From Mesaphorura yosii (lineage: Eukaryota; Arthropoda; Collembola; Poduromorpha; Tullbergiidae), in contig WIXG01000021.1 of assembly GCA_009869945.1 (NCBI GenBank), positions 62,001 to 126,000 on the forward strand: a stretch of DNA of 64,000 nucleotides, read 5' to 3'. The notes below the pieces were generated by a model. It searched no databases and was not told the DNA's origin. It worked only from the letters and a program-made list of their open reading frames with translations. The translations under genes and the position numbers were made by a program. The stretch's first letter is position 1; each line of letters starts with the position of its first letter. Shown piece by piece: positions 32,001 to 43,319 of this stretch.

Positions 32001-32573
32001 TGAAAAGTTGTCTGACCAGTTCCGCGAATGGACGAGTGACTGCAGATGCTGATGTGTTTTGGTCTTGGCTATATTCTTCTTTAATCCTGAGTTTAATCAC
32101 GAAGACTACCAAGGCCAATGCCATGCAAATGCAAGTGCCTGCCAAGTTTACTTGCAAAGTGGACTAATCCCTTGTCTCGATCGAGAATCTTGAGACTAGG
32201 TTATGCGTGATTAACCCAGATTTAAGTCACAATTGATGATTAGCACAACCTTTGCAATGAATCAGGTTCTCACGTTCATTTTCACGTTTGTTCACAAATG
32301 AAATGGAAAATCGTATGAAAATTGAAAGCCAGCCTGACACGAAGTCGCCAGTCAAACTGTATGAAACTCTGCTTAAGTGTAAAAGTTCACATGGACTGTC
32401 GTATCAACTCAACACGACAGATTCATGAAACTCGAAAGGGAAGAGGAAATGCGTCCGACCCGACCAGTTTAATCCTTCACCTTCACTTTGGCATTCAGTC
32501 GTCAGTGTCAGTAACACTTGAGAATTGCTGATTCCAATTTGTTCTAGGTTTACAATTGCCAATTGTTATAATT
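29062..32573. other. Rab3 3' region and intergenic DNA, no gene seen
   Basis: About 3.5 kb of AT-rich sequence without a supportable coding exon. The Rab3 3'UTR must begin here, but no single polyadenylation hexamer stands out. Several short Ser/Phe/Cys-rich frames (29.6-30.0 kb) are pyrimidine-tract artefacts. Confidence 0.55.
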
Positions 32574-33775
32574 ATGGCTCGGTGTTTTGTAGCGCTGTAT
32601 TCCTTGGCCGTGCTAATTTTGACTGTGCTCACGGTGCTAGTAAATTGTAAGACAGATATCAGTACGAATACGAGGCAGGAACCACGACCACAGAATGCGC
32701 GGAAGCACAGTCGACATGTCGAGACAGTGGACACGATTGTCATCGAGGGTAAGAACGCACCATTCGCCGTTTCAGGAGCTTCTTCAGTCGTTTTACAAGT
32801 TTTACAAGCGCGTTAGTGTAAACTGCAATCGTTTTTAGCTCCCAAAATTGAAGTCCAGCTCGCAGACGAGCCTGAAGGCGAAGGACACAAGAAGTATCCT
32901 CATCTGGCGTCCATCATGAAAGATGGCAAGCAAATCTGTGCTGGAGCGCTCATTGACGAGTTCCACGTGCTCAGTTCCGGACATTGTGTTCCCAAGTAAG
33001 TAGAGTAGACACCATCGTCTAGGGTATCTGGAACCCGGTTCCCACGCCAAAGCACTTCAAATGACCCTTCTGAATATTTTTAGCGTCACATCAGAAGAAA
33101 TTGTCCGATTCCAAATCGGAGTCGGGTACCAAACGTACGGCGACGGGGCGAACGAGGAGCTGAGAGCAAGAGAGGGTCCGTACTACATTCGACGAGTCTC
33201 GAAAGTAATCTTGGACCGAAGTTTCTATTATCAATCGCTCGTGACTGTAAGTTGTATAGCCAGCCTCGTAGGTCGTAGGGTTCCGAAATATATGGTATCT
33301 TGTGTCTTCGTTGTAGAGGAACAGTCTCGCAATCTTTCAAATGGCGGCTCCAATCACAAACAACGAATACGTCGAAGAAGTTGAGCTTCCTACTCCACGC
33401 ATCAATACCACCACAAAATTCGTGCGCCCAGTCTCACCGGTTAAGTCGGGCAAGCTGGCCGGATGGCGGAAGGGGTTCGACAAGGCGGGCAAGGAAGCGT
33501 TCTACCTGAAAGGAGTCACATTGCGTGTTCACGCGTACGAAGAATGCCGAAAGGAATATCTCAACTCAAACAAGATGGACGACATCTTCTGCGCGTCGAC
33601 GGCGCTCGCAAATTCCTGCCAGTACGCGCTCGGCTCGCCCGTGACGAACAAGCGGCAAGGGCGGAACACGCTGATTGGGATCCGCGAGCGAAATTGCCAC
33701 TTCCCCAACGTTTTTACCAAAGTGGAGTACTTCATGCCGTGGATTATGAAGAACCTGCGTCAATATAAGCCATAA
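32574..33775 (+). CDS. Secreted serine protease homologue without CLIP domain, inactive
   Basis: Four exons, 32574-32748, 32839-32995, 33084-33246 and 33317-33775, give 317 residues. A hydrophobic signal (VLILTVLTVLVNC) is followed by the cluster's typical end of exon 1, VETVDTIVIE, and a phase-1 intron. The chymotrypsin fold is recognised from PHLASIMKDGKQICAGALID, the histidine site VLSSGHC, and the C-terminal FPNVFTKVEYFMPWIMKNL. The catalytic Asp site, normally NDIAL, reads NSLAIF, and the serine site, normally GDSGSP, reads YALGSP. Asp and Ser are therefore both lost and only His remains, so the protein cannot act as a protease. Unlike the other six genes it has no CLIP domain between exon 1 and the protease fold. 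Likely a secreted regulatory or binding homologue. AATAAA at 33851-33856. Confidence 0.85.
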
Positions 33776-34381
33776 ACCCTGATTCACTACATCTACCTTA
33801 ATTTATCACGTAATTACCTAAATTACCTTACCTACCAGCTCAAGAGTTCAAATAAAATAGGCGAATTCGCGTAATTGCATCTGCATGTTCAAAGTGCATT
33901 TCCTGCAGCAGCTTTTGCTTTTACTGTTGTTTCAGCGAACGAGCTTAATAATCTGAGACTCTTCATTAATTAAAGCGCGTTCACGTAAGAAAAACAACCT
34001 TTTACTCGTCTCGTACATACTTGAAATGCAATGCGCAGGTGTGTCAATGGGTCATTCACATGCTCAGCCACATTTTGCACTCGCATTTGCAAAAAAATCT
34101 TGTATTTATTCTGTGTTTGGCATTGCTTTTACGTTTGCCAATGCCAATGCCATTATTTGATGATTAGCGTGATAATGATCATAAAGTACCTGGCTGGCCA
34201 AAGTGGGTCGGTTAAAGAACAACTTTAAACAGCAAATGCGATGTGCGATGCGATTAAAGAGAAAATGCTGAGAAAAAGAAAATTGCACGCGGTGACTACG
34301 CCAAGTCCTCATTTGGGTGTAGTTTGGATTCAAAACTCGGCGTGAGCGTGACCACAAGCGGACAAGATAAGAAAGAAAGCC
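33776..34381. other. Intergenic spacer in the protease cluster
   Basis: Contains the polyadenylation signal of the upstream gene (33851-33856) and the upstream region of the next one. No coding exon is seen. Confidence 0.5.
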
Positions 34382-36392
34382 ATGATAGTGAAACTTCTGC
34401 TCGTCTGCGCCGCGGCGGCGACGGTCGGGCTCGCTGCGGGTGCCAAGCTGGAATGGGCCGACGACGACACCGTAATTACGGAAGGTAAGCTGGAAATACT
34501 TGAAATGAAGCTGGAAATTCCCTCTGCCGACCTGCTTGACGTCTGCCTTAATTTTAGCCATCAAAGAAGACGACGACCCCTCAACAATCTACGAACGTGA
34601 CGACTCCGCCGAGGATCCGCCTCGTCGTCGCCCCTTCGGCAAGCCGATCATCCGCGCCCGCGCCGACCCGATCACTTGCTACTCGACGCACGGGGACGAA
34701 GGCATCTGCTCCACATTCCAAGACTGTTTCCCGATGCTGTACTACAAGGATGAGGAGCATATGAACGAAATCAAGCACCCCGTCCTCGCCGAGATCCTCC
34801 GCGCCAACGCTGGTCCGTGCATCCCACCGCCGATGAGCTTCAGAGACGATTTTGTGCCTGGTGGAGGTTATTACTACGATGGGACGCCGTATGCGGATCT
34901 CACCGATCTGATTTGCTGTCCGAGCATGAGGAGCAGCGATTTTGAGCATATGAAAGAGACGCGGACAACAACAAGCCCGACGACGACGACGACAACGAGG
35001 AGGACGACGACCACGAAGCCGACCACCACGCGTCGTCCTCCGAGTGATGAGGATCAGGACGACGAGGGCGTGTACAGCGATCCCGCGCCGGACGCGGCTG
35101 CGATGAACATGTTTTTCGAGGACCCGATCCCATCTTACCCGAAGCCAATCAGTAAGAAAGGTGAGAAGAAGCCACCGAAGAAGGGCACCGGCACGGCTGA
35201 GGGTCTTGTTTACGAAGTGATTAAGGATGCGGCGCCAGTCTCAGTCCAGTCAAAACCAGTTTCTGTTGTGGATCAGACACAGCAGCAACAAAGTGTCCCA
35301 GTCTCCATCAAGACACAAACCTCCTCCGAAGAGCAGCCGATTTATATTCCTGTCCCACCTCCCGTGCCAGTCTACCCCGAAATGACGCAGGAATGTGGAC
35401 TGATTAATAGCACATACGACCCGCCGCATCCGTGGATCGTCGCCATTCAGCTGGACTCAAAGTACATGTGCACCGGAAGCATTATTGACAACTATCACGT
35501 AAGATTGTACTTACTTGGCGCCTCTTCAGTCCCAATTTTAACTGGATAATTAATAATCTTTCGTGATTACGAATCACGTAGGTTTTGACCGCCGCCCACT
35601 GCGTGGCGCATTTGTCTCCAGCTGACGTTGGTCGTCTGCGAGTTTATCTCGGTGAACGCGTGCTGAATTCCAATGTCGACGGCCCGACGGTGATCCGGAA
35701 AGTCGCACGAGCCATGCGACATCGCGGATACTCAATTAGCACTTTGGTAAGACGAATACATTCTCTAGCAAAACTAAAAATTACGGGAATTTTGAATATT
35801 GAGAGAATTTAAATTTGTCTGCCTTTGTTCTTAGAAAAATGACATCGCCATCCTGAAGCTGAACCTACCAATTCCAATCAACACGAACCGCGTGAAGCCC
35901 GTCTGCCTGGCCAAGTACGACCCGAGCGAGGACATGGTCGCGACGATCGTCGGATGGGGCACGCAATGGAACGAAGTGGAGCACGATCGGCTCATGGAAA
36001 ACCACTTTCGCATGTGGCCCAACGACATGTGCGCCGAGAAATACAAGCAGCTTACTCCAGACATCAAGATCTCCGACGACATGCTGTGTGCGCAATATTA
36101 CCACATTACGTCGAGGCATCCGAATCGCCAAGTGTCCATCTACGATGTAAGAGCGGTGAATCATTTTAAAATCCGCGCGCTCTTTAATTTGCTATACTGC
36201 AATGCTTTTCTGCACTGTACTTCGCAGGTTGACAGCGCCGGAAGTCCGCTGGTCGTAAAAACTCCAAATGGGCGTCATGAGCAAATTGGGATCAATTCGT
36301 GGAGAATTCGGACGAATTCGTCGTTTCCTTTCGTCCTCACACGAGTCAACGCGTTTCCGCAGTGGATTGCCAAGAATTGCGCGAGACCTTGA
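34382..36392 (+). CDS. CLIP-domain serine protease homologue, catalytic Ser replaced
   Basis: Five exons, 34382-34484, 34558-35498, 35582-35746, 35835-36146 and 36228-36392, give 561 residues. The signal peptide (VKLLLVCAAAATVGLAAG) leads to WADDDTVITE at the exon 1 end. A CLIP domain follows (CYSTHGDEGICSTFQDC, later GPCIPPP and LICC), then a long Thr/Pro/Gln-rich linker with a TTTTTRRTTT-type tract. The protease domain has PPHPWIVAIQ, VLTAAHC (His kept), NDIAILKL (Asp kept), VGWGTQWN and VDSAGSPLV. Aligned to GDSGSPL the serine position is Ala, and the conserved Cys five residues before is also replaced. It is thus predicted inactive. No normal activation cleavage motif (R/K then IVGG) is present before the fold. 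Such CLIP homologues act as cofactors in melanisation and related cascades; that role is by analogy. AATAAA near 36643. Confidence 0.88.
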
Positions 36393-37723
36393 TCCAAACG
36401 CCACATTTCAGTTGGAGCTAGAAATAGAAGTGGAGTTACAGCTAGAAATAATGAAATTGGTGCATGGCAACGGCAGCGACAGAAGCAGCGTCTTCCATGT
36501 GAAAATGGCCACTATTTATGAGTATTTGTCATACATTCTTAATTTATGGTCACTGATATTTATTTTTGTTATCCTTCCTTCTTTCGTCATATCGCTCCTG
36601 TGTATTTCACGCTACGCAGATCAAATTTAGTCGAATTGAAGTAATAAAATAAAAGGGCAGATGCGGATTTCGTGATTTCGTTCTTCCCGTGACTTTTTTT
36701 TATCGTTCTTCTCGTGCACTCTGAAGCCTTGACCATAAAATCTGCCCATTAATGTACAATTCAGAATTCAGATCAGGCTTCCTGCAGGCAGGCATACAAG
36801 AAACGATGAAGAAATCATTGACCGTCTTACCCAAAGTCATCGCCTTTGCATGCATCGCATTGCAAAACAATAAATAAACTCTCCGGGTTGCTGAATTCAT
36901 GAATTCTGAATTCTCTTCGTTTCATGGTCCACTTGATAAAATCTTAATTTTGCTTGCATCTTGCGTGCAGCCGCAGCGTGCAATAAACTTCCGTTCCACC
37001 TTATTTTCAGTTGCCCGTACATGCAATTATATTTTGCTATTTTGCAAATTCCTGTAAGCAGATTTAAGTGATAATACCCATAATAATAATGGTTTTCGTT
37101 TATCGCAGCGCAGCCACGACGGACTGCATAAAAAATGAAGCTGTTTCGTGTTTAAGCTTTGCTTTACTTTTACTTTCCGTTCGTTGGTCCATCCGTCCAT
37201 CCGGACCGGCTGGCTGCCCAGCCACTCGCAACCACCGAACAGTAGCAGCAGGTTCATTCGCCTTTTCTTCATTGTGGGACCTGAATTTCAAGTTTTTGGA
37301 AAAACTACAACAACGTAGCGTAAAGATATGAAATACCAACTTCAACTGCAGCGAGACTGCGCTGGGAGAAGAAAAGAAGCACAGCATTAAAGGCATTAAT
37401 GAAATTATCCAAAATGAATTGCGAATTTGATAAAGAATGCGTCAAGCTTTAGTAGAGCCTTTTTCTTGTTTGCAGATCTGAAAATCAAAAGTAAATTTTA
37501 CGGCTTTCGGCTTAAATCATTTGTGTGTCTTGCAAGGACGGAGATTAACGTCCATCGAGTTTAAGTCTGCGTGCCCGTTCCCGTACCAGTGCGTAGCGTA
37601 CAGCTTGCCTTATCAGTCAGTCAGTGAAGGGTGAGGATTACGGATTTCAGTGCTCGTAAATAGTTTCAGTGTTCTACGGCTCGGAGGATATCAGTTTGTC
37701 GATTCGCCCATTGCCTTCGCAGA
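36393..37723. other. Intergenic spacer in the protease cluster
   Basis: 1.3 kb, AT-rich. A polyadenylation hexamer near 36643-36648 belongs to the upstream gene. No coding exon is seen. Confidence 0.5.
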
Positions 37724-40700
37724 ATGGCGCCCTACGGCATCTTGCACTCAATACAGCTTGGCCTGTTGACAATTTTGGTCTCTCTGCCGGCAATTCTTCC
37801 TCTGATGTGGGTGGCTGATCAGGATTCGGTGATCATGGAGGGTAAGCCACGTTTAGCAGAAATTGAACGAAGTCAGCAACCTTTGTTCGTTGACTTATTA
37901 TGTGGAGAGATTTGTCATTTTTGATATCGAAGCGAACTATGTTTAAAGCTCGTCGGTTGGCATAAACAACCGCCGTAACAATCTTTGCGTAAAAGTCAAA
38001 TAGTTTGTCCGTAGGTATTTAATCTCTCTTAGACTTTAAGGGCGAATCAAAGTAATAATGATTTTTGTAAATAATTGAATTGTATAAATTATTTATTCAA
38101 TTACTGAATGATAACTCAAAGTAAAGTTAACTTCAAACTGCCGCAAATCGCGTTAAGTGTCGAGTCCATTGATGATTGTGTTTGGTGAGGCATGCCCAGC
38201 ATTTTCAACGTCAACGATGGGTCGCCCGGTGCTGGTCCAGGCGTCGCTGTAGGCCTCACAAGGCACTTCAACCTCAAGCAGAGCCGAACAACGCAGAGAA
38301 TCAATAACGAAATGCAGCAGCTGATGATCGGCGGGGACGAGGCGGCGTACGGCGAGTTCGGGCAGCCCATTCCCGTCGACGAAATCCCGTCCTTCACTGA
38401 TTTCAGGAAGATAACCGAACCACCCAGCGAGATTTCCATACACGACAAGAATGTGCATGCTGGCATCGGTGCAGAGGGCGAAGGGCAAGGTGGAGGCTTC
38501 GGAGACGTCGGCGGCGGCCACGGCAAGAAGGATCTCGAAGGCACGCTGCGGGCGATCACCGAACAAGTCGACACGATGCCCGACTCTGGCTTCATTCACA
38601 AATACTGGCTGCAATATTCCTGGTACAAGACATTCCGCTCCATTCTTCTCGTGTCCGACCGCCCGACGATCCACCGCGCCGCGTACCGCTCCTCCGTGTC
38701 GATATTCAGCGAGAGAGCTCGCCACCTGGCCACATTTCCAAACACCATCCATCCGTACAGTCTTTTCCGGTGGTACTGGGACATCTTCCTCATCACCGTC
38801 CTCCTCGTCACCCTCGTCGTCGAACCAATTCGAATGACATTCTACTTCGAGCGGCTACTGAACGATACGACTCAGCTCAGATACAGCTTCGTCATCACGG
38901 TCACCTTCACCGTCGACATCTTCCTCAACTTTACGACGGGAGTCGCGAATCGGCGGAACGATCAAGTCAGTTTGGATCCGAGGATGATACGAAGGCACTA
39001 CTGCGGGACGTGGCTCGTCATTGACTTAGTCTCGACAATCCCGTACGATTTGATCTACGCGCTCGTGGAGGAGAGAAGCACGCACGGTGACTGGGATCAC
39101 GACCCCACCCATCTCGACCTTCGAATGTGGACTCGATTGCTGGAATTCCTGAAGCTGCTTCGACTCCCGAGGCTAATTCGCTATCTGGACAGGATCGAAA
39201 GGGTAAATTTGCCTAATTCACATCACTAAAAAACTCCGAAGTCCTTGTTTGGATTTACCGCCACCGCTAAATGTCCAGGCTGAAGAGGTTCCAGGCGTCT
39301 ACAAGCGGTTCATCAACCTCCTCATCGAGATGCTCCTCCTCGTGCACTGGATCACATGCTTCCATTTCCTGATCCCTGACCTGGCACGTGAACGATTTAC
39401 ACCTGAGGAGTACGCGAGAGAAAAATCCAGCTGGATCTCCCAACGGGGAATGTGGAATGCGACGGTGGGAACAAAATACATCACGGGGATCCTCCGCACA
39501 ATCTCTGCCATGTTTTGTGTCACGCTTGGACACGAGGCTGTCATCGAACCAGAAGAGATTCTGCTCATGATCACGAACGTGCTCGTCGGAGTGATTACGC
39601 TCGCCCTCTTCACAGCGCAGGTGTCGACCATTCTCGCGACGAAGGGCGTGAGCGAGACGAAATACTTTGAGATGACGACTGAAGTCGAAGAATACCTCAA
39701 ATTCAAACAAGTGCCCATCGAACTCCATAATCGGATACTTCTCTACTACAAATCCCGCTACCAATCGAACTTCTTCAATGAGGAGGCCATCTTGCATTCG
39801 CTGTCCGACGTCCTCCGCCGCGATGTCCTCATGTTCAACTGCCGCCAGCTGATTGAGAACGTGCCCATCTTCCAAGGGCTTCCGCAGCTCGTCATTTACG
39901 CGCTCGTGACGAAGCTGCATTTTGAGCTGTACCTGCCACTCGATTTAGTCATCAAAAAGAATACCGTCGGCGAGTCGATGTATTTTATCGAGCATGGGCT
40001 CGTCACAATTCTGCAAGAGAACGGAAGCGTCGTGGGCCACCTGAAAGACGGCGACTTCTTTGGTGAGCTGTCACTCGTCTCGCTGGAGAGGAGAACCGAG
40101 TCCATCGTCGCGACAAGCAAGTGCGACATTTACAGACTGGACAGGTCGGATTTCAATCAAGTCATGGAGCACTACCCGGAGATTCTGGATAGAATTCTGC
40201 AGATTTCAAACGTGCGGATGCGGGCGACGAATTTGGAGAGGGCGCAGCAGAAGCAGCAGCGGCAGGACCTGGACGGCGATCGTTTCGAGATGAACATGGA
40301 AATAGACACTAATAACGAAAACGTGGATTTTGACCACGATCAAGATTTGGGTTGGCGCGAGCGTCCGAATTTTCTCGTCAGGAAAGAAGCGTCGGCGTCG
40401 ACAGCGTCGTCGGAGGAATTGAAGGAGATTCCATTGAATAGAACGGGCGAGTTTGGACAAAAAGTAGCGGTAGCGAATGAAAGAAATGTGGGTGGCACGG
40501 ACACGGTTTCCAGCTCCTTGTCTTCAAGTTCATCGGGCAGTTCAACGAGTATAACGACAGTACCTGCAGCTTCGACTCCTCAAAATCCTAAACCTCCCAA
40601 TTTCAAGAATTCGAAAGTGTGAAATACGAAAGATTTCAGAACACTCGAAATAAAGACGATAGAGATTTGTGCGGTGACTGAAATTCATTTGCTTAATGTT

Positions 40701-42630
40701 AATTATTCCATTAGAATTAAGAACCTTCGGTGCTGAATTGACTTTCAATCTTTTTACTATTAAACTATTTGACTGATTTTGATTTTTTTATCTCCTTTCT
40801 TGGTTGTCAGCTGTCCAGCTCCACGACATTCTGAAACCACGCGGTGGTGGCCGCCTTCCTTCGTCTTGGCCGTGGAATTCCATGCTGGGCAACAGCAACA
40901 GTCGATCCAGTCGCATTGATGAAATTTCACCTCACCTGACGTGCTACACAGCGATCGGAGAAGTGGGCAGGTGTTCCACGCTGAAGTCATGCTACCCGAG
41001 CCTCTATTTTCAGTCCAGTTCCAGTAATAATAGCAGTAACGACACGGAAACGGAGACGAATTCGAATTCCACGAGCCCCAATTCGGCTTCGGCTGAATCG
41101 GGTGATGGGCTGCAGAATTCTGACTTGGCCAAGACGCTGAAGGACATTTCCGGCCCCTGCGACCTGCCCTTCTTCGAGAAATTCCGCATGGAATCTGGTA
41201 GGCACTCGGAAATTGCGACAATTGTCAATTAAGCGCATGCACGTCAATTGTCAATTAACTTCCCTTGCTTGCTCACCTCAGAAATTCCAGACACGCTGAT
41301 TTGCTGCCCAACGCGGCTCACGACGCAGGCGAAAGTGCACCAGCGCCGCCCAGTCGGATCCAAGCACCCAGGAGCGTCTCCCGTCGGCTACAAGAAGAAG
41401 TACGTACCTGACGCTGTTGCGGCGCTCGTGCACCGGACATCTAAGAATCCGCCGTGTGGGCAGTTGAATAATTCCATAATCGGGACGGAGGAGCACGAAA
41501 ACGAGAGGAGATTCCCCTGGATTGTAAGTTCTTAGCGACCATTTCCGGGAAGCTCCATCTTTTTCTTAACCACTACGCTCTTATTCGATTTTTCCTTTTC
41601 TTGAGGTGGCGTTAATCGGAAAGCAAGGCCACTTTTGTTCTGGGACGCTCGTCGACAAATATCACGTCTTGACTGCAGCGCAGTGCGTCAGCTTGTAAGT
41701 GCCTTCAATTTTAATGAAAAGGAAATCCAACCAAATTCATATTCAAACGTTTATCTGTCTTTGTGCATGTCGTCAGTCTGAAATCGGAGGACATTGGTTC
41801 TCTACGCGTCTTCCTCGGCGACTACAAACTCAACACCATCAGTGATGGACCGCTGATATCGCGGAGAGTAGCTCGCATCATTTATCACCGGCATTTCAGT
41901 GAACAAACTCTGGTGAGGCTCTAATTAGTTTCCGATTTGGCACAAGCTCAATCTAATTTTTAATTTTTCACTCCTTTTCTTGTGCCAGAAAAATGACGTC
42001 GCCCTCATCAAGTTGAATTTACCCGCGCCAATCGGCACCCCGAAAGTGCTTCCAATTTGCATGCCAGGCGATCCCGACCCGACCATCGTCGGAGGGCAGC
42101 GCCACCACGTTCGCGTCCGCGTTCGTGTCGATTTGCACGACAGCAGTGAAGACGAAGATCTGGCCGAGTCCACGATCGTCCTTGCCGGCTGGGGCCGCAG
42201 CTGGATCCATTCGCCGACTCCGATTCTACGTAAGACGGTAATGCGAGCGTGGTCCAATGAAGACTGCCGGAAAAAGTACGGGTATCTCGCCCGAAGCGGA
42301 GGGATTCTCGACTCAATGCTGTGCGCATCAAGCATTCCTGCTGCTGCCGCTGGAGCTTCTGCTGCTGCTAGTCAAGCTGAAGACGGGAGACTGGAAACAA
42401 TCTCCGGCATTCCCGACTCGATCATCGCACCCGCCACAGCCTTCAACGAAGAAGTGCAGGACTGCATCGGCGACAGCGGCTCGCCTCTCATGCGGATCCG
42501 GCCGGAGACGGGCACGTACGAGCTCGTGGGAATCACGAGCTGGAACATCGGATGCGGGAATTATCCGTACGTCTACTCGAGAGTGAGCAGATTCATGCCG
42601 TGGATTGAGAAAAACAGAAGGAGGCATTAG
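37724..42630 (+). CDS. CLIP-domain serine protease homologue, catalytic His replaced; hosts a nested gene
   Basis: Exons 37724-37841, 40811-41197, 41282-41523, 41606-41694, 41777-41912 and 41989-42630, 537 residues. Exon 1 is a signal peptide ending VADQDSVIME with a phase-1 donor, exactly like the first exon of the other cluster members. The matching phase-1 acceptor is at 40811, 3 kb away, and an HCN-like channel gene lies entirely inside that intron. Exon 2 carries the CLIP domain (LTCYTAIGEVGRCSTLKSCY, GPCDLPF, LICCPT). The protease fold has RRFPWIVALIG, VLTAAQC (His replaced by Gln), NDVALIKL (Asp kept) and QDCIGDSGSPLM (Ser kept). Without His it should have little or no activity. The S1-base residue is Gln rather than Asp. 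A charged insert (HHVRVRVRVDLHDSSEDEDL) sits in the middle. No clear activation site (GQLNNSIIGTEE). AATAAA at 42760-42765. Confidence 0.85.
38192..40622 (+). CDS. HCN/CNG-like cyclic-nucleotide-gated channel, divergent pore
   Basis: Two exons, 38192-39202 and 39279-40622, joined in phase 0, give 784 residues. It resembles hyperpolarisation-activated and cyclic-nucleotide-gated cation channels. The N-terminal region is Gly-rich. S1 lies near 191-213 (WYWDIFLITVLLVTLVVEP), S2 near 231-250, S3 near 270-290 (WLVIDLVSTIPYDLIYA), and S4 near 310-335 (FLKLLRLPRLIRYLDRIER, basic). S5 is near 346-370, and the pore near 405-427 reads AMFCVTLGHEAVIEP where HCN channels have CIGYG. S6 and a C-linker (EYLKFKQVPIELHNRILLYY) follow. 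The cyclic-nucleotide-binding domain, near 535-640, includes HLKDGDFFGELSL and RRTESIVATSKCDIYRL; the phosphate-binding Gly-Glu and Arg are present. The tail is acidic, then Ser-rich. It lies in the first intron of the surrounding protease gene on the same strand. AATAAA at 40649-40654 fits an independent transcript. Confidence 0.9.
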
Positions 42631-43319
42631 GCTTAAATCTCAGGCGTAACTGAATGTACAAAGTGTTCAATTTTATGCATTGTGCTAGTGAAAATGTATA
42701 CTCTCATTGCAATTATTGTGAATTGCGATTCGCGAATATTTTATTCTGCCTCACACTTGAATAAACTTGACTTAAGGTCATATGCAAAGTTGAAGGTTTA
42801 CACGATTTGACTTCTTCTTCGTTAACAAGCACGGCTTGGCTCAAAGTTGTAGCAATAAAATACGTGCAGCGATTTTTTGCAAATGCAAAATCTGTTATTG
42901 ATCTTCCCTCCGGTCAATTCACTCACTTTCACATCATCGCATTTTGCAAATAGCAAACGAGTGCCTCGGAGGCAAACGAGTGCTTAAGCCGCGCGGCGCG
43001 CGTGGACGGTCTTTTGCGAAGCGAGCAGGTGAAATGGCGTCGAACGTCGAATGTCGAAGGCTGGATGACGACGGGCGATGAAAAGATAATAATAATGATA
43101 GTGATACTGGATCTCTTGAAATATTTATGGCATCAAGAATCACAATCAAGAAACCGCATCACGATCACGACTTTTTGTATTGTTGAATCGAAAGCTGCGC
43201 TGCAGCTTTGCTGGATTTCAGTCGAAAGCGTTAGCTGGAATGTAAAAGATCTCAACTCAACCCGTCAATTTTGACTCTTAACTCTTGACATTTGTTAGAA
43301 TCCATTTATGTAATTGACC
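42631..43319. other. Intergenic spacer in the protease cluster
   Basis: Polyadenylation hexamer at 42760-42765 for the upstream gene. The rest is AT-rich with no coding exon. Confidence 0.5.

Noticed and set aside
39267-39920. 217-codon minus-strand open frame over the channel gene
   Set aside because: Antisense to the conserved channel and cyclic-nucleotide-binding coding sequence; His/Asp/Glu-rich composition typical of such shadows.
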